A DNA stretch of 64,000 nt. Source: Saccharolobus shibatae B12. Its GTDB lineage: Archaea > Thermoproteota > Thermoprotei_A > Sulfolobales > Sulfolobaceae. The stretch is taken from the NCBI RefSeq assembly GCF_019175345.1, contig NZ_CP077717.1:1872001-1936000 (forward strand). Direction: 5' to 3'. The translations under genes were made by a program, and so were the position numbers. The notes below the pieces were generated by a model. The model made no database searches. It worked only from the letters and a program-made list of their open reading frames with translations, and was not told where the DNA came from. Of this stretch, positions 56,564-64,000 are shown piece by piece; within the stretch, counting starts at the first letter, position 1, and each line of letters starts with the position of its first letter.

Positions 56564-57672
56564 AACGGATCATCTCCGTAAATGTCTTCATTCCAATAAT
56601 ACGCTCTCGCTCTATCTCCTCCTTTACAAGCGGATTTGTATTTACATTTATCACAATACTCTCCTTTCAAATACTTGTCCGTATTTATGAACAAGTCTGG
56701 AATATTCTTAATTATCTCCTTAAGCGGTTTTTCCCTAACGTTACCCAACTTGTAAAAGTCAATGAATTGACAAGGATAAACGTCACCGTTTGGATATATT
56801 GAGATCATTTTCCTCCCACATCCTCCACTATTTTCAACAAATTTCAAGTATTTTTCAAGTTCTTCCTCATTTCTGGCCAACTTTTTAGCAATGTAAACCC
56901 CATCAAATTGTCCTAATGTAGTCTCAATTTCTATCTTCCCACTTAGCTTAATTGCATAGTCAATCATTTTGTTAATGAAACTAACATATTCCTCCGGAGT
57001 ATACATCCATTCCCTTAATTCCTTACCCCTACCACTGGCTGATAAATGGTAAAACGTTATTCTCTTAACTCCCAGTTTCAAGGCCAATTTCATGTACTCG
57101 TCTACTTGATGGATATTTTTAGCCGTAATAGTGAATCTAAGTCCAACGTTTAATCCTACGTTTATTGCATTTTCAATTCCCTTCACTGTCATGTTAAAGG
57201 CTCCAGTTAGACCTCTAAACTTATCATGAAATTCCGGATCGTAACTATCTAAACTTATACCTACATAAGAGAAATCCAATTCCTTCAATCTCTTAGCCAC
57301 ACTCTCACTTATCAATGTTCCATTGGTTGATAAGGCTAATTTTATTCCCTTACTCCTAGCATGTGATGCCAATTTAAAGAAGTCCCTTCTCATTAAAGGC
57401 TCTCCACCACTCATTATAATTAATGGGATCTTCATTTCAGCCATCTCGTCTATTAGCCTTAGTGCCTCTTCTGTAGTTAACCCATCCTCAACTTCTGATG
57501 ATGCGTTAATATAGCAATGAAGACATTTCAGGTTGCATTTCCTCGTGAGATTCCACGTGGCAACTGGTCTAAATACGTCACTGAACTTACTAGGTCTATC
57601 CCTATTATATTCACCCTTAATGTGAAATGAAACTGTACCAGCATTAGTTACTAGAACGCTTATTGGAATCAT
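56536..57672 (-). CDS. Radical SAM/SPASM protein, AhbC-like (heme biosynthesis)
   Basis: 378 residues: radical SAM cluster at C46, C50 and C53 ([12 protein letters not shown]), [28 protein letters not shown], then a Cys in [20 protein letters not shown] and the SPASM tail [20 protein letters not shown] plus DDPLCPL. It resembles AhbC, which removes acetate side chains of didecarboxysiroheme. Its gene overlaps the AhbD-like gene by 28 bases. AhbA/B are not in this window. Confidence 0.65.
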   Translation of the reverse strand: MIPISVLVTNAGTVSFHIKGEYNRDRPSKFSDVFRPVATWNLTRKCNLKCLHCYINASSEVEDGLTTEEALRLIDEMAEMKIPLIIMSGGEPLMRRDFFKLASHARSKGIKLALSTNGTLISESVAKRLKELDFSYVGISLDSYDPEFHDKFRGLTGAFNMTVKGIENAINVGLNVGLRFTITAKNIHQVDEYMKLALKLGVKRITFYHLSASGRGKELREWMYTPEEYVSFINKMIDYAIKLSGKIEIETTLGQFDGVYIAKKLARNEEELEKYLKFVENSGGCGRKMISIYPNGDVYPCQFIDFYKLGNVREKPLKEIIKNIPDLFINTDKYLKGEYCDKCKYKSACKGGDRARAYYWNEDIYGDDPLCPLKTLHI

Positions 57673-57733
57673 AATAATAAAAAGGTATCTTAGTCATAAA
57701 AAAGCGATCCCTAATATTTTAGCAATTATTTTC

Positions 57734-58228
57734 TTAAACGGGGTTGTTTTGCACAACGACTCTTTTTACCCTCCTACACTTCTGCAATAGTTTTAACTTA
57801 TTGACACTTGGGGGTATTATAAGCTCATCAACATCACTTATTTCTTGAATATATTTTTCTATATCGTCATCTGAAATACCAACTAGGTTTAATTTCTTTA
57901 TGCCTTTAAATGCAATGGGTTTACCTGTTTGCATTATCTCCTCTTTGTTTACTGATAGTTCATCTATGTCGGAAATTATTATCAAATTACCCATTCCTTC
58001 CTTAAATCCTTCGATAAACGTCTTACCACTTTCAACTACTCCACTAGCAGTTCTTTTGGCAGCATCCGAGATGTCTAGAAATGTCTTGAAGGCTTGATTC
58101 GTAACTTCCCCGATGGTCTTACCAGATGATCTAGCAATTTCCGTTAGCTTTCTATATATTTTCTCATCTACTCCTCTTATTGTAATTGTTTTCTTATTGT
58201 TTTCGTTGTTTTCCTGATTCATATGCAA
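57734..58228 (-). CDS. Ribbon-helix-helix domain protein with C-terminal leucine-rich-like region
   Basis: 164 residues. KKTITIRGVDEKIYRKLTEI then ARSSGKTIGEVTNQAFKTFL looks like an RHH (Arc/MetJ-type) DNA-binding domain (beta strand then two helices). A second region (LIIISDIDELSVNKEEI, GIKKLNLVGISDDDIEKYI, VDELIIPPSVNKL) has regularly spaced hydrophobics, possibly a small solenoid or ligand domain. Possibly a transcription regulator. The start is ATG at 58228 (MHMNQ); ATG at 58222 is an alternative. Confidence 0.6.
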   Translation of the reverse strand: MHMNQENNENNKKTITIRGVDEKIYRKLTEIARSSGKTIGEVTNQAFKTFLDISDAAKRTASGVVESGKTFIEGFKEGMGNLIIISDIDELSVNKEEIMQTGKPIAFKGIKKLNLVGISDDDIEKYIQEISDVDELIIPPSVNKLKLLQKCRRVKRVVVQNNPV

Positions 58229-58410
58229 AACTTGTATTACATGTTTATAAACTTTTTCCTAAAACGCACTATCCTAAACTACTAGCTTACTCATATCTAG
58301 AATTTAGCCAGTTAACTTGTTACTCTCCAATTTTTTAGTCACCGATTTTAAAGTACATGAACTTAATCTGGGGGCAAACTTTATCATTCTAATACGTTAA
58401 TATCTATATC

Positions 58411-60414
58411 GTGTCATTGGAGGACTTCAATAAGCTAGTTAGAGAAAAGCTTGGCTTTGAAACTTACCCTTATCAAAAGCACATTAGTGAAGAGATTGAG
58501 AAGAATCTCGATACAAAGAGGTTCATCATAGTTTCGATGCCTACTGGTAGCGGAAAAACATTGATAGAGCTATCCGTTGCTCACTATTTGAGTAGTAAGG
58601 TTAGTAATAATATAATTGTACTAGAACCCACTCGTTTACTCTGTGACCAGATGTATCATAGGTTCTGGAAGAGGGTCTTTGGAAACGACGTTGGAGTAGA
58701 GTATGAGGGAAATTGCGAGTCCTTTGAACAAGGCAGGAAAATAGTAGTATCGACACCTTTTACAACAGCCAAGTGCCTAGATAGGGCAGACGCAATAATA
58801 ATTGATGAGGTGCATCACGCCTTTGGGGATGCAAGATATGAGGAGACGTTGGTGAATTTAGAGCCCAGGTTTTTGATAGGCTTTACTGCGTTACTACCCT
58901 CTTATAAAAAGTATCTGATAGACTCACGTTTAGTTAAGTCATTAGGTCAGCCAGAGTATTTGGCTTATGACTTCAAGAGCCTCTCCAAGATAGATCCGTC
59001 CTTTAAACTCCCTAAGGCAATAGCTGATATTTTCGATTCAGAGTTTAACAACTTAGAGGATTCACTCTACGAAGCCTTCTTCAAGGGATTAATAAAAGGA
59101 AACAAGGAAACGGTTAAGTTTCTAGAACTCACATTTTATACTTATGGAAAAGAAGCTTTCTGTGAAAGTTATAGAAGACTAATTGGGAAAGTTGAGGAAA
59201 GTCCTTACATTGATTCCATTTGTGACTCAAAGGATTTAAGTCATAAGGCTAGGGCATTAAGAAGCGTCTTAAATATTTATAGAGTTGAGGAATTTAAACC
59301 AGTGCTAATATTTACCTCCAGGAAGTCAACAGCGTATGAATTCGAAAGGGCTATCTCCGATCTGGGGAAGGTAAAAGTAATAACCGGAGACTCATCTAGG
59401 TATGAAAGGTTGAAAGTCGTACAAAACCTTAGGAGAGGGGAAATTGACGTTCTAATATCAACAATTGTGGGAGAAGAGGGCATTGACATACCTGAGGCTA
59501 AACTACTAATAATGACAGACGTCCCTCAGAGTGCATTAAGGTTCTATCAAAGATTGGGAAGACTAATAAGAGGAAAGGAGAAAGACGAAGGAGAATCGTC
59601 TATAAAATATTTAGTTGTAACGTTAACCCCAAAGACCTCAGAATACGATAACTTAGACGACGCGTTAAGAAACCTTTACTTGGAAGGGGTAGACGTTAGT
59701 TATCTTATTGAAAAGAGGGAGGATAAGGGACCAGTTGCTAGGGTAGTAGACATTATTAGCAAAAGCGGTGGGCAAGTCTTAATTAATCAGATAGACGACA
59801 CTAAAAAGAGGAGTTCCCTATCATTGCTCTCATTGCTTGAATCAAATGAAGGTAAGTCGCACATTGACGAATACGTTGATAGGACATTGAGAGATGGAAA
59901 AGCGCTGTACTACTACGACGATGAGATTATGGGAAAGATAGTTAGTCAAGTGCTATTGGGTAGTTATTGTAATATAGGTTTTGGGGAGACTTACATGAAG
60001 TTATGTAATAGTGAGTATAAGAAAATTGGAGAGATTTTATTGAGGAAAAAAGGGAGTATAAAATTGGACAAGAAAAGTTCACTTAGGCCTTTCATGAAGT
60101 TATTCCTCTCAAGTAATTTAAGCGAGATAATGAAAGAGTTAAGCGAAAAGAAAAGCGAGTATGAGAAGGAATTGGAGGGAAGAGAGTTCAGCGTTGAGGT
60201 TCATGTGAGCAAGATTGGAAATGGCCTTTTAGCTCAAATCTTGATCTCTGCTACCGTTGATTCGGTTACTGTGAATCCTAAAATCCAAATAAATTATTAT
60301 GACCTCAAAGATGAGAAGTTAGTCAAATTAAATTCTCTCATTATAGCCTATAGCAGTCTAATCAATTTCTATAAACTAACTTTTACTGGTAATGGTAAGG
60401 TAAACTCCAAATAG
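58411..60414 (+). CDS. SF2 DEAH helicase, Hef-like N-terminal helicase with unknown C-terminal domain
   Basis: 667 residues: motif Q region (ETYPYQKHISEEIEKN), Walker A PTGSGKT (44-50), DEVH (132-135), FTALLPSYKK in place of SAT, IFTSRKSTAYEFERAI, VISTIVGEEGIDIPEAKLLI (motif V) and QRLGRLIRG (motif VI). An inserted helical segment lies between the RecA domains, as in Hef/FANCM. The last about 190 residues (EYVDRTLRDGKALYYYDDEI and beyond) match nothing I recognise. Hef-type helicases remodel stalled forks; crenarchaeal XPF usually lacks one, so the protein is notable. Start is GTG at 58411. Confidence 0.75.
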   Translation: MSLEDFNKLVREKLGFETYPYQKHISEEIEKNLDTKRFIIVSMPTGSGKTLIELSVAHYLSSKVSNNIIVLEPTRLLCDQMYHRFWKRVFGNDVGVEYEGNCESFEQGRKIVVSTPFTTAKCLDRADAIIIDEVHHAFGDARYEETLVNLEPRFLIGFTALLPSYKKYLIDSRLVKSLGQPEYLAYDFKSLSKIDPSFKLPKAIADIFDSEFNNLEDSLYEAFFKGLIKGNKETVKFLELTFYTYGKEAFCESYRRLIGKVEESPYIDSICDSKDLSHKARALRSVLNIYRVEEFKPVLIFTSRKSTAYEFERAISDLGKVKVITGDSSRYERLKVVQNLRRGEIDVLISTIVGEEGIDIPEAKLLIMTDVPQSALRFYQRLGRLIRGKEKDEGESSIKYLVVTLTPKTSEYDNLDDALRNLYLEGVDVSYLIEKREDKGPVARVVDIISKSGGQVLINQIDDTKKRSSLSLLSLLESNEGKSHIDEYVDRTLRDGKALYYYDDEIMGKIVSQVLLGSYCNIGFGETYMKLCNSEYKKIGEILLRKKGSIKLDKKSSLRPFMKLFLSSNLSEIMKELSEKKSEYEKELEGREFSVEVHVSKIGNGLLAQILISATVDSVTVNPKIQINYYDLKDEKLVKLNSLIIAYSSLINFYKLTFTGNGKVNSK

Positions 60415-61200
60415 GGTTATCACGGAACCAATTATCTGAGATAACGTTGGGATTACGCCCAATACAGCGAAACTAGTAACGTAAGCCATTACTGGTACTA
60501 GTAAAGACCCAGTACTTGCGTAAACAGTCCCCAATTCCTTGACTCCATTAAACCAGAAGTAAAATCCTAAAATTTGGGCTATGATAGCTAAAAGTAAAAG
60601 TAAGGATAGTGTAATTAGGCTAAATTTGAAATAGTAGTCGATCGGAGTAAAAGCTAGGACTATGGGAACTGAAGTTAGGGCCATAAATGCGTTAAGTTTA
60701 GCTATGTTTTCCTTAGCTAAATTTCTGGAGTAATAAATAGTACCTACAGCCCATAATATCCCAGCCAACAGTCCGAAAACTAACCCAATATTAAATGATA
60801 GAGTTGCTGACGATATCACTCCAATTACTCCTAAAACTACTCCGATAATCCCTTTAGGTGTGATCTTATAACCCAGTAACCTTTCAATTATCAGAACAAA
60901 AATCGGTTGTGTATATATCATTACCGCTACCAAACCTGGATTTGGAGATAATCCAATTCCAAGGTTTATGAGAATTAAGAAGAACGCGAAGTTAAGCAAA
61001 CCATTTACGAATTGCTTCTTACCCACTGATAATCCCTTCCCTACAACAAGAAAGAAAATTGCAGCTATCCCAACTCTAAATGCGCTAATGATCATGGGCG
61101 ATGCTGAGTAGGCAATTATTTTAGTTAAGGGGAAGGCAAAACCCCAAAATAATGACAACGGAATTATCCATCTAAGGAATGAGATTGTAGTTCTCTGCAT
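60376..61200 (-). CDS. EamA/DMT-family transporter
   Basis: About 274 residues, ten predicted membrane helices in two five-helix repeats (IIPLSLFWGFAFPLTKII, AAIFFLVVGKGLSVGKK, PNPGLVAVMIYTQPIFVLII, and so on), as in drug/metabolite exporters. The longer frame begins at 61263, but ATG at 61200 (MQRTTISFLRWII) starts right at the first helix and is preferred. The 3' end overlaps the convergent helicase by 39 bases. Substrate unknown. Confidence 0.75.
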   Translation of the reverse strand: MQRTTISFLRWIIPLSLFWGFAFPLTKIIAYSASPMIISAFRVGIAAIFFLVVGKGLSVGKKQFVNGLLNFAFFLILINLGIGLSPNPGLVAVMIYTQPIFVLIIERLLGYKITPKGIIGVVLGVIGVISSATLSFNIGLVFGLLAGILWAVGTIYYSRNLAKENIAKLNAFMALTSVPIVLAFTPIDYYFKFSLITLSLLLLLAIIAQILGFYFWFNGVKELGTVYASTGSLLVPVMAYVTSFAVLGVIPTLSQIIGSVITLFGVYLTITSKS

Positions 61201-61320
61201 GCAGTTAAACAGAAAATAGTTAAAGATTAAAAACTTAAGCTCGGTTTTATTTATAACTTTCAATATTAAAAAGATAGGTTATTATCAAAAAATAGGAATT
61301 TAACTCGTTTATAAAATTAG

Positions 61321-61408
61321 TGGCGTTTAGTAAGAAATCTTCCAGTAAAATACGAAGCATAGTACTAGCTAAGATTGCCAAGCGAGTCCTTCCAACTTAT
61401 ATAGTACA
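61321..61408 (+). repeat. Transposase-like fragment shared with 8664-8749
   Basis: Encodes FSKKSSSKIRSIVLAKIA in frame with the copy at 8664. Both are short orphan pieces, so an insertion sequence with this N-terminal sequence was once active. Family not identified. Confidence 0.5.
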
Positions 61409-61440
61409 ATCAATTGTAAATGGTTTTTATTATAAACGAA

Positions 61441-61590
61441 GGACGATTAAGTCTCCTTTGTAAATTATAATTTGTGAATAATGTAGATATAAGAACGTTA
61501 ACGTTAGTAAACATGTATCTCTGCTAACCAGTCGTTTTTATTCAGTTAAATTCATAACAATCTTTGAAATAAAGTGAATTCATAATGGAT
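61441..61590 (+). mobile_element. Degenerate MITE related to 4119-4280
   Basis: GGACGATTAAGTCTCCTTTG at the left end resembles the left end of the 42217 copy. The interior (GAATAATGTAGATATAAGAA, then GTGAATTCATAATGGA) follows the 4119 copy in the same orientation. The right terminal repeat is lost and no target duplication is visible. Confidence 0.6.
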
Positions 61591-61784
61591 CTATTTTTCG
61601 CTTTTAAGACGATTTTGCAAATTCCCATTTACACTGTTACTCTAATGATGAGATCTCTTCATCAATAATTCATAACTTAATAATGGCAATATCTCCAAAA
61701 TTGTTATTAGCTCAAGATTTTAGTTTCCTAATCTATAAATGATCAATAGATCTTGTTAGAGTTTTTCTTCATTAATTTCATATG
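61591..61784. other. Intergenic, no feature seen
   Basis: Short AT-rich stretch between the degenerate MITE and the ATPase stop. Nothing recognisable. Confidence 0.4.
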
Positions 61785-62966
61785 TTACTCGTACTTAATC
61801 TTCTCTATCTCTTTAGCAATTTCAATTAGCCTATCAGGTCCTATACTGTCCTCAGATTTTAGGGGTTCTTCCAAAATTCCCACCAACCCAGCCCTTGGGA
61901 TTCCTAAATCCTTTATTCTTTCTATTGCCCTCTTTGCCTCGTTTTGTGTGAACCTATTCTTGACCTCATATGCTATGAAGGGTTTTCCTTTTTTTAATAA
62001 GACTACATCTATATCTCCTTGAGGAGTATATGCTAGCTCAGCGTTATAGTACTCAGCAAGCATTTCTCCGATAGAGAACTGTATCTCCTTAGAGATAGGG
62101 TATGTTAAGTCTACTTCTGACTTCGCTCCTTCAGACACCTTGTATTTAGCCTCTGCATAAAAAGTTACACTCATTATCGGAGAGTCTAAATCGTAATACC
62201 ACTCGTTACCTTTTCCTCCCTTATAGATTTTAATTTTCTTTATAAGCCCCATTTTAAATAGGGTGTCTAGATAAGAAGAGGCTTTCGATGGATTGATGTC
62301 CATTCTTGACTGGAGTTTTGCGGAAATCATTGATGAGTTCCACATTCCTTCCGCTACCTCTAATAATATAGCCTCGTATATCTGTGTTAATTTCCTATCC
62401 TCCTCTTGAAAGATCTCCCCTATTAAACCCTTGGTTATGTAATAAAATGAAAGGGAATTCTTTTTTATATCCTCCCAATCATTGGCATGTTCAATAATCC
62501 AAGGATCCCTAAAAAGTAAAGCCTTATATGGATCTTTGACGCTTGCTAATGCGTCACTGTATCTAATTATCCCCATTTTGTAAGGCACTACTTGACCTAA
62601 AAAGGGACTATTACTCCCTATAACCTTATTAATTACTCCTAAGGAACTTGCTAGAAGAATTAAAGTTCCCTTAGGATAAACAGTAGAAAGTAGGTCTAAG
62701 TACTTTTCTGGTAGCCTCTGAAATTCATCAAGTATAACTATCTTCCCTTCTTTAAGTGACCATAGTATTTTATCGACTCCTTCATTTAATGAGAGTTCAT
62801 TATTTTCGTGAATTATAGATAAGGTTCTGGAAATTAGATAATACTCATCGAAATTAAGGCATTTCTTGGCTAGGTATGTCTTCCCTACCTTTCTCCTACC
62901 GTAAATTAACCTCCAACCCTTCAAGTTTCTTATCTCGTTGCATTCTCTTCTTCTTATATCAAACAT
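61785..62966 (-). CDS. Archaeal ATPase with DUF234 nuclease-like C-terminal domain
   Basis: 393 residues: Walker A GRRKVGKT (23-30), Walker B GKIVILDEFQRL, a helical/winged segment (SMDINPSKASSYLDTLFKMG region) and a C-terminal domain with GDIDVVLLKKGKPFIAYEVK, i.e. the D-x(n)-E-x-K pattern of PD-(D/E)xK nucleases, typical of DUF234 ATPases. These combine a P-loop ATPase with a restriction-like domain; roles in DNA metabolism or defence are suspected but unproven. The ATG follows two tandem palindromes. Confidence 0.8.
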   Translation of the reverse strand: MFDIRRRECNEIRNLKGWRLIYGRRKVGKTYLAKKCLNFDEYYLISRTLSIIHENNELSLNEGVDKILWSLKEGKIVILDEFQRLPEKYLDLLSTVYPKGTLILLASSLGVINKVIGSNSPFLGQVVPYKMGIIRYSDALASVKDPYKALLFRDPWIIEHANDWEDIKKNSLSFYYITKGLIGEIFQEEDRKLTQIYEAILLEVAEGMWNSSMISAKLQSRMDINPSKASSYLDTLFKMGLIKKIKIYKGGKGNEWYYDLDSPIMSVTFYAEAKYKVSEGAKSEVDLTYPISKEIQFSIGEMLAEYYNAELAYTPQGDIDVVLLKKGKPFIAYEVKNRFTQNEAKRAIERIKDLGIPRAGLVGILEEPLKSEDSIGPDRLIEIAKEIEKIKYE

Positions 62967-62994
62967 ATATTCATGAATATATATTCATGAATAT
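62967..62994. promoter_or_regulatory. Tandem 14-bp palindrome at the ATPase start, probable operator
   Basis: ATATTCATGAATAT occurs twice in direct succession (62967-62980 and 62981-62994), each a perfect palindrome, immediately next to the ATG at 62966. The minus-strand TATA-like TTTTTTATATTC overlaps the outer copy, so a bound dimer pair would block transcription. Regulator unknown; autoregulation possible. Confidence 0.6.
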
Positions 62995-63031
62995 AAAAAA
63001 TTAAAGTGAGTAACTCCCTTCTAGTTAGTGT

Positions 63032-63640
63032 TTACCCGTGGCGTAATTTATCCTTACTTTTAATCACTTTTAATTCCGCCACGAGCACCCCTCTTAAGGG
63101 ATCATAAACTTTCACCCTTAAATCATTGGGGCTAGTCGAGGGAAACACCACCCTCCCATCCACCTTTCTCATTAGATTAATAGGTGCAATTGAATCTCTC
63201 TCCAATAAAACACTCCCACTATCTAAATACCTACCAGTAACCTTGACGACCTTTTCCACTACTTGCTTACTTTTTTTTTAACTTTTCACCGTTAAAAGGG
63301 TAAAAGGATGAGGTATAAGCCTCAGAGATCTCCTCAACGTCAATGGGTTATGCTTTAAGCATCTCCACGAACTTAACAACACTCCAATGGTGAATCCTAT
63401 GCCTTAGCTTACTACTTTTATCATTCTCCATCTTCTCCTTAGCTTTCGCAGAAAACTTACCAACAACAACCTTAGCGTTGATACTCTTAGCCAGGTCAAC
63501 AACACTCTTTACCGTCTTCCTCAGTATATCTAGCTTCCTCCCCCTTTCTCTTAACCTCCCCAACTTCTTCTTTATCAGTTCATCTTTGGTGGATTTACCC
63601 CTTCTGATTTCCTCCCCGCCCTGGACGGTAGACCCAAAAT
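63032..63640 (-). pseudogene. Decayed TnpB/OrfB transposase (IS200/IS605-type)
   Basis: Minus-strand pieces in order: KSTKDELIKKKLGRLRERGR, KLDILRKTVKSVVDLAKSIN, AKVVVGKFSAKAKEKM, HRIHHWSVVKFVEMLKA and a stop; then IDVEEISEAYTSSF after a frame break; then VVKVTGRYLDSGSVLLERDS. The HRIH-x-WS and later YTS motifs are those of TnpB (helix before RuvC-III and the zinc-ribbon start). The N-terminal third is missing and at least one stop and one frameshift break the rest. The C-terminal tail is duplicated at 33944. Confidence 0.7.
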
Positions 63641-63715
63641 CATTTTACAAAAATAATTCCGGTAAGGTACTATTAATTTTATAGAAAATAAATGGAATTT
63701 ATAACTATATTAGGA
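63620..63715. repeat. Fragment shared with 53570-53660
   Basis: CGGTAGACCCAAAATC and GGAATTTATAACTATA blocks match the intergenic fragment at 53570-53660. Its left part codes for DFGSTVQGG, in frame with the decayed TnpB. Marks the junction between TnpB relic and flanking DNA. Confidence 0.5.
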
Positions 63716-63747
63716 GTTCAACAAATTGAAGAAAAGCTTAAGGTGAG

Positions 63748-63796
63748 GAAGACGGTATTATCACGAGGTGAACCAAGGTGATAACACCTTGTCTTC
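63748..63796. repeat. Inverted repeat at the start of the transposase gene
   Basis: GAAGACGGTATTATCA at 63748-63763 pairs with TGATAACACCTTGTCTTC at 63779-63796, with a two-base bulge. The transposase GTG lies in the right arm. It may be a terminal-repeat feature of the element or a translation-hiding hairpin. Confidence 0.45.
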
Positions 63797-64000
63797 CCCA
63801 CCAAAATAACATTCAACAAATAGGATATAAATTACTTTCCATGTTAGACTTCCAAGGAAAAAAGGCAGAGAACGTAGAAAAAACGCTAGTCTCCGCGTGT
63901 TTATGGAACGACTCCATAGAAAACAAGTCAAGCGCATACAACGTATCACCACAAACCGTGAGGAATTACGCGGAGGAGCAAGGTGTGGAAGTAGTTGAGA
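63778..64000 (+). CDS. ISH3-like (IS4-superfamily) transposase, N-terminus (cut by window edge)
   Basis: The frame from GTG 63778 is open to the window end: MITPCLPHQNNIQQIGYKLL, LDFQGKKAENVEKTLVSACL, then NVSPQTVRNYAEEQGVEVVE with a helix-turn-helix-like segment. This resembles the start of ISC1439-type transposases. ATG at 63841 is an alternative start. The DDE core would lie beyond the window, so whether the element is intact cannot be judged. A long inverted repeat covers the start. Confidence 0.6.
   Translation, partial: MITPCLPHQNNIQQIGYKLLSMLDFQGKKAENVEKTLVSACLWNDSIENKSSAYNVSPQTVRNYAEEQGVEVVE

Noticed and set aside
63761..63952. 63-codon minus-strand frame at the right end
   Set aside because: Antisense to the ISH3-like transposase N-terminus, which has the better coding pattern.

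Overview
The window looks like a chromosomal segment of a thermoacidophilic crenarchaeon of the order Sulfolobales, most probably Saccharolobus (Sulfolobus) solfataricus or a close relative. The grounds are low GC, many genes whose start codon lies about 25 bases after a TATA-like box, relics of several Sulfolobus insertion-sequence families, many small RecA/AAA ATPase genes of the archaeal type, and an archaeal carotenoid cluster with the small membrane-type lycopene cyclase. The organism is an inference from this pattern, not from a database match.

Layout. 1-9.9 kb is an accessory region: a truncated ATPase, two transposon-end-like blocks with related promoters, two tandem HEPN/MNT pairs, a PIG-L deacetylase, a 162-bp MITE with target duplications, a GH116 glycosidase, an ATPase gene damaged at both ends, a second MITE, and IS110 and ATPase relics. 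9.9-18.5 kb is metabolism: hotdog thioesterase, CitE-like lyase, GntR regulator, a frameshifted nickel/cobalt permease, an MFS-like protein, an enolase-superfamily dehydratase with a two-gene UxaA-type dehydratase, and a divergent type-2 hydroxyacid dehydrogenase.

18.5-25.3 kb is a tightly spaced block of eight minus-strand genes: AlaX, two proteins that read as catalytically dead relatives of Cas3' helicase and Cas3'' HD nuclease, a GlmS-like protein lacking the N-terminal cysteine, an ABC exporter with an accessory membrane protein, and a SLOG-fold protein. Divergent from it, 25.3-33.6 kb holds a DUF871/MupG-like barrel protein and a five-gene Dpp/Opp-type ABC importer ending in a small membrane protein.

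33.6-37 kb is again accessory (transposase relic, ATPase with a palindrome over its start, decayed IS1-family element). 37-42 kb has a PIG-L deacetylase with a GT4 glycosyltransferase, a macro-domain protein, an SQR/FCSD-like flavoprotein and a LigB-type protein. 42-47 kb holds a coiled-coil gene beside a MITE and the carotenoid cluster: phytoene synthase, lycopene cyclase and an overlapping GT-A glycosyltransferase leftward, hydroxylase and desaturase rightward. Together these can account for zeaxanthin and possibly its glycosides.

47-61 kb contains M19 dipeptidase, MFS transporter, KaiC-like ATPase, UppP, HtpX, a membrane protein, a class I amidotransferase, an aldehyde dehydrogenase, tandem radical SAM/SPASM proteins resembling AhbD and AhbC, a ribbon-helix-helix protein, a Hef-like helicase and a DMT exporter. 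61-64 kb is accessory: degenerate MITE, DUF234-type ATPase under a tandem palindrome, decayed TnpB, and the start of an ISH3-like transposase cut by the window edge.

The most unusual content is the disarmed Cas3'/Cas3''-like pair embedded in a non-CRISPR operon. No CRISPR repeats, other cas genes or tRNA genes were seen.
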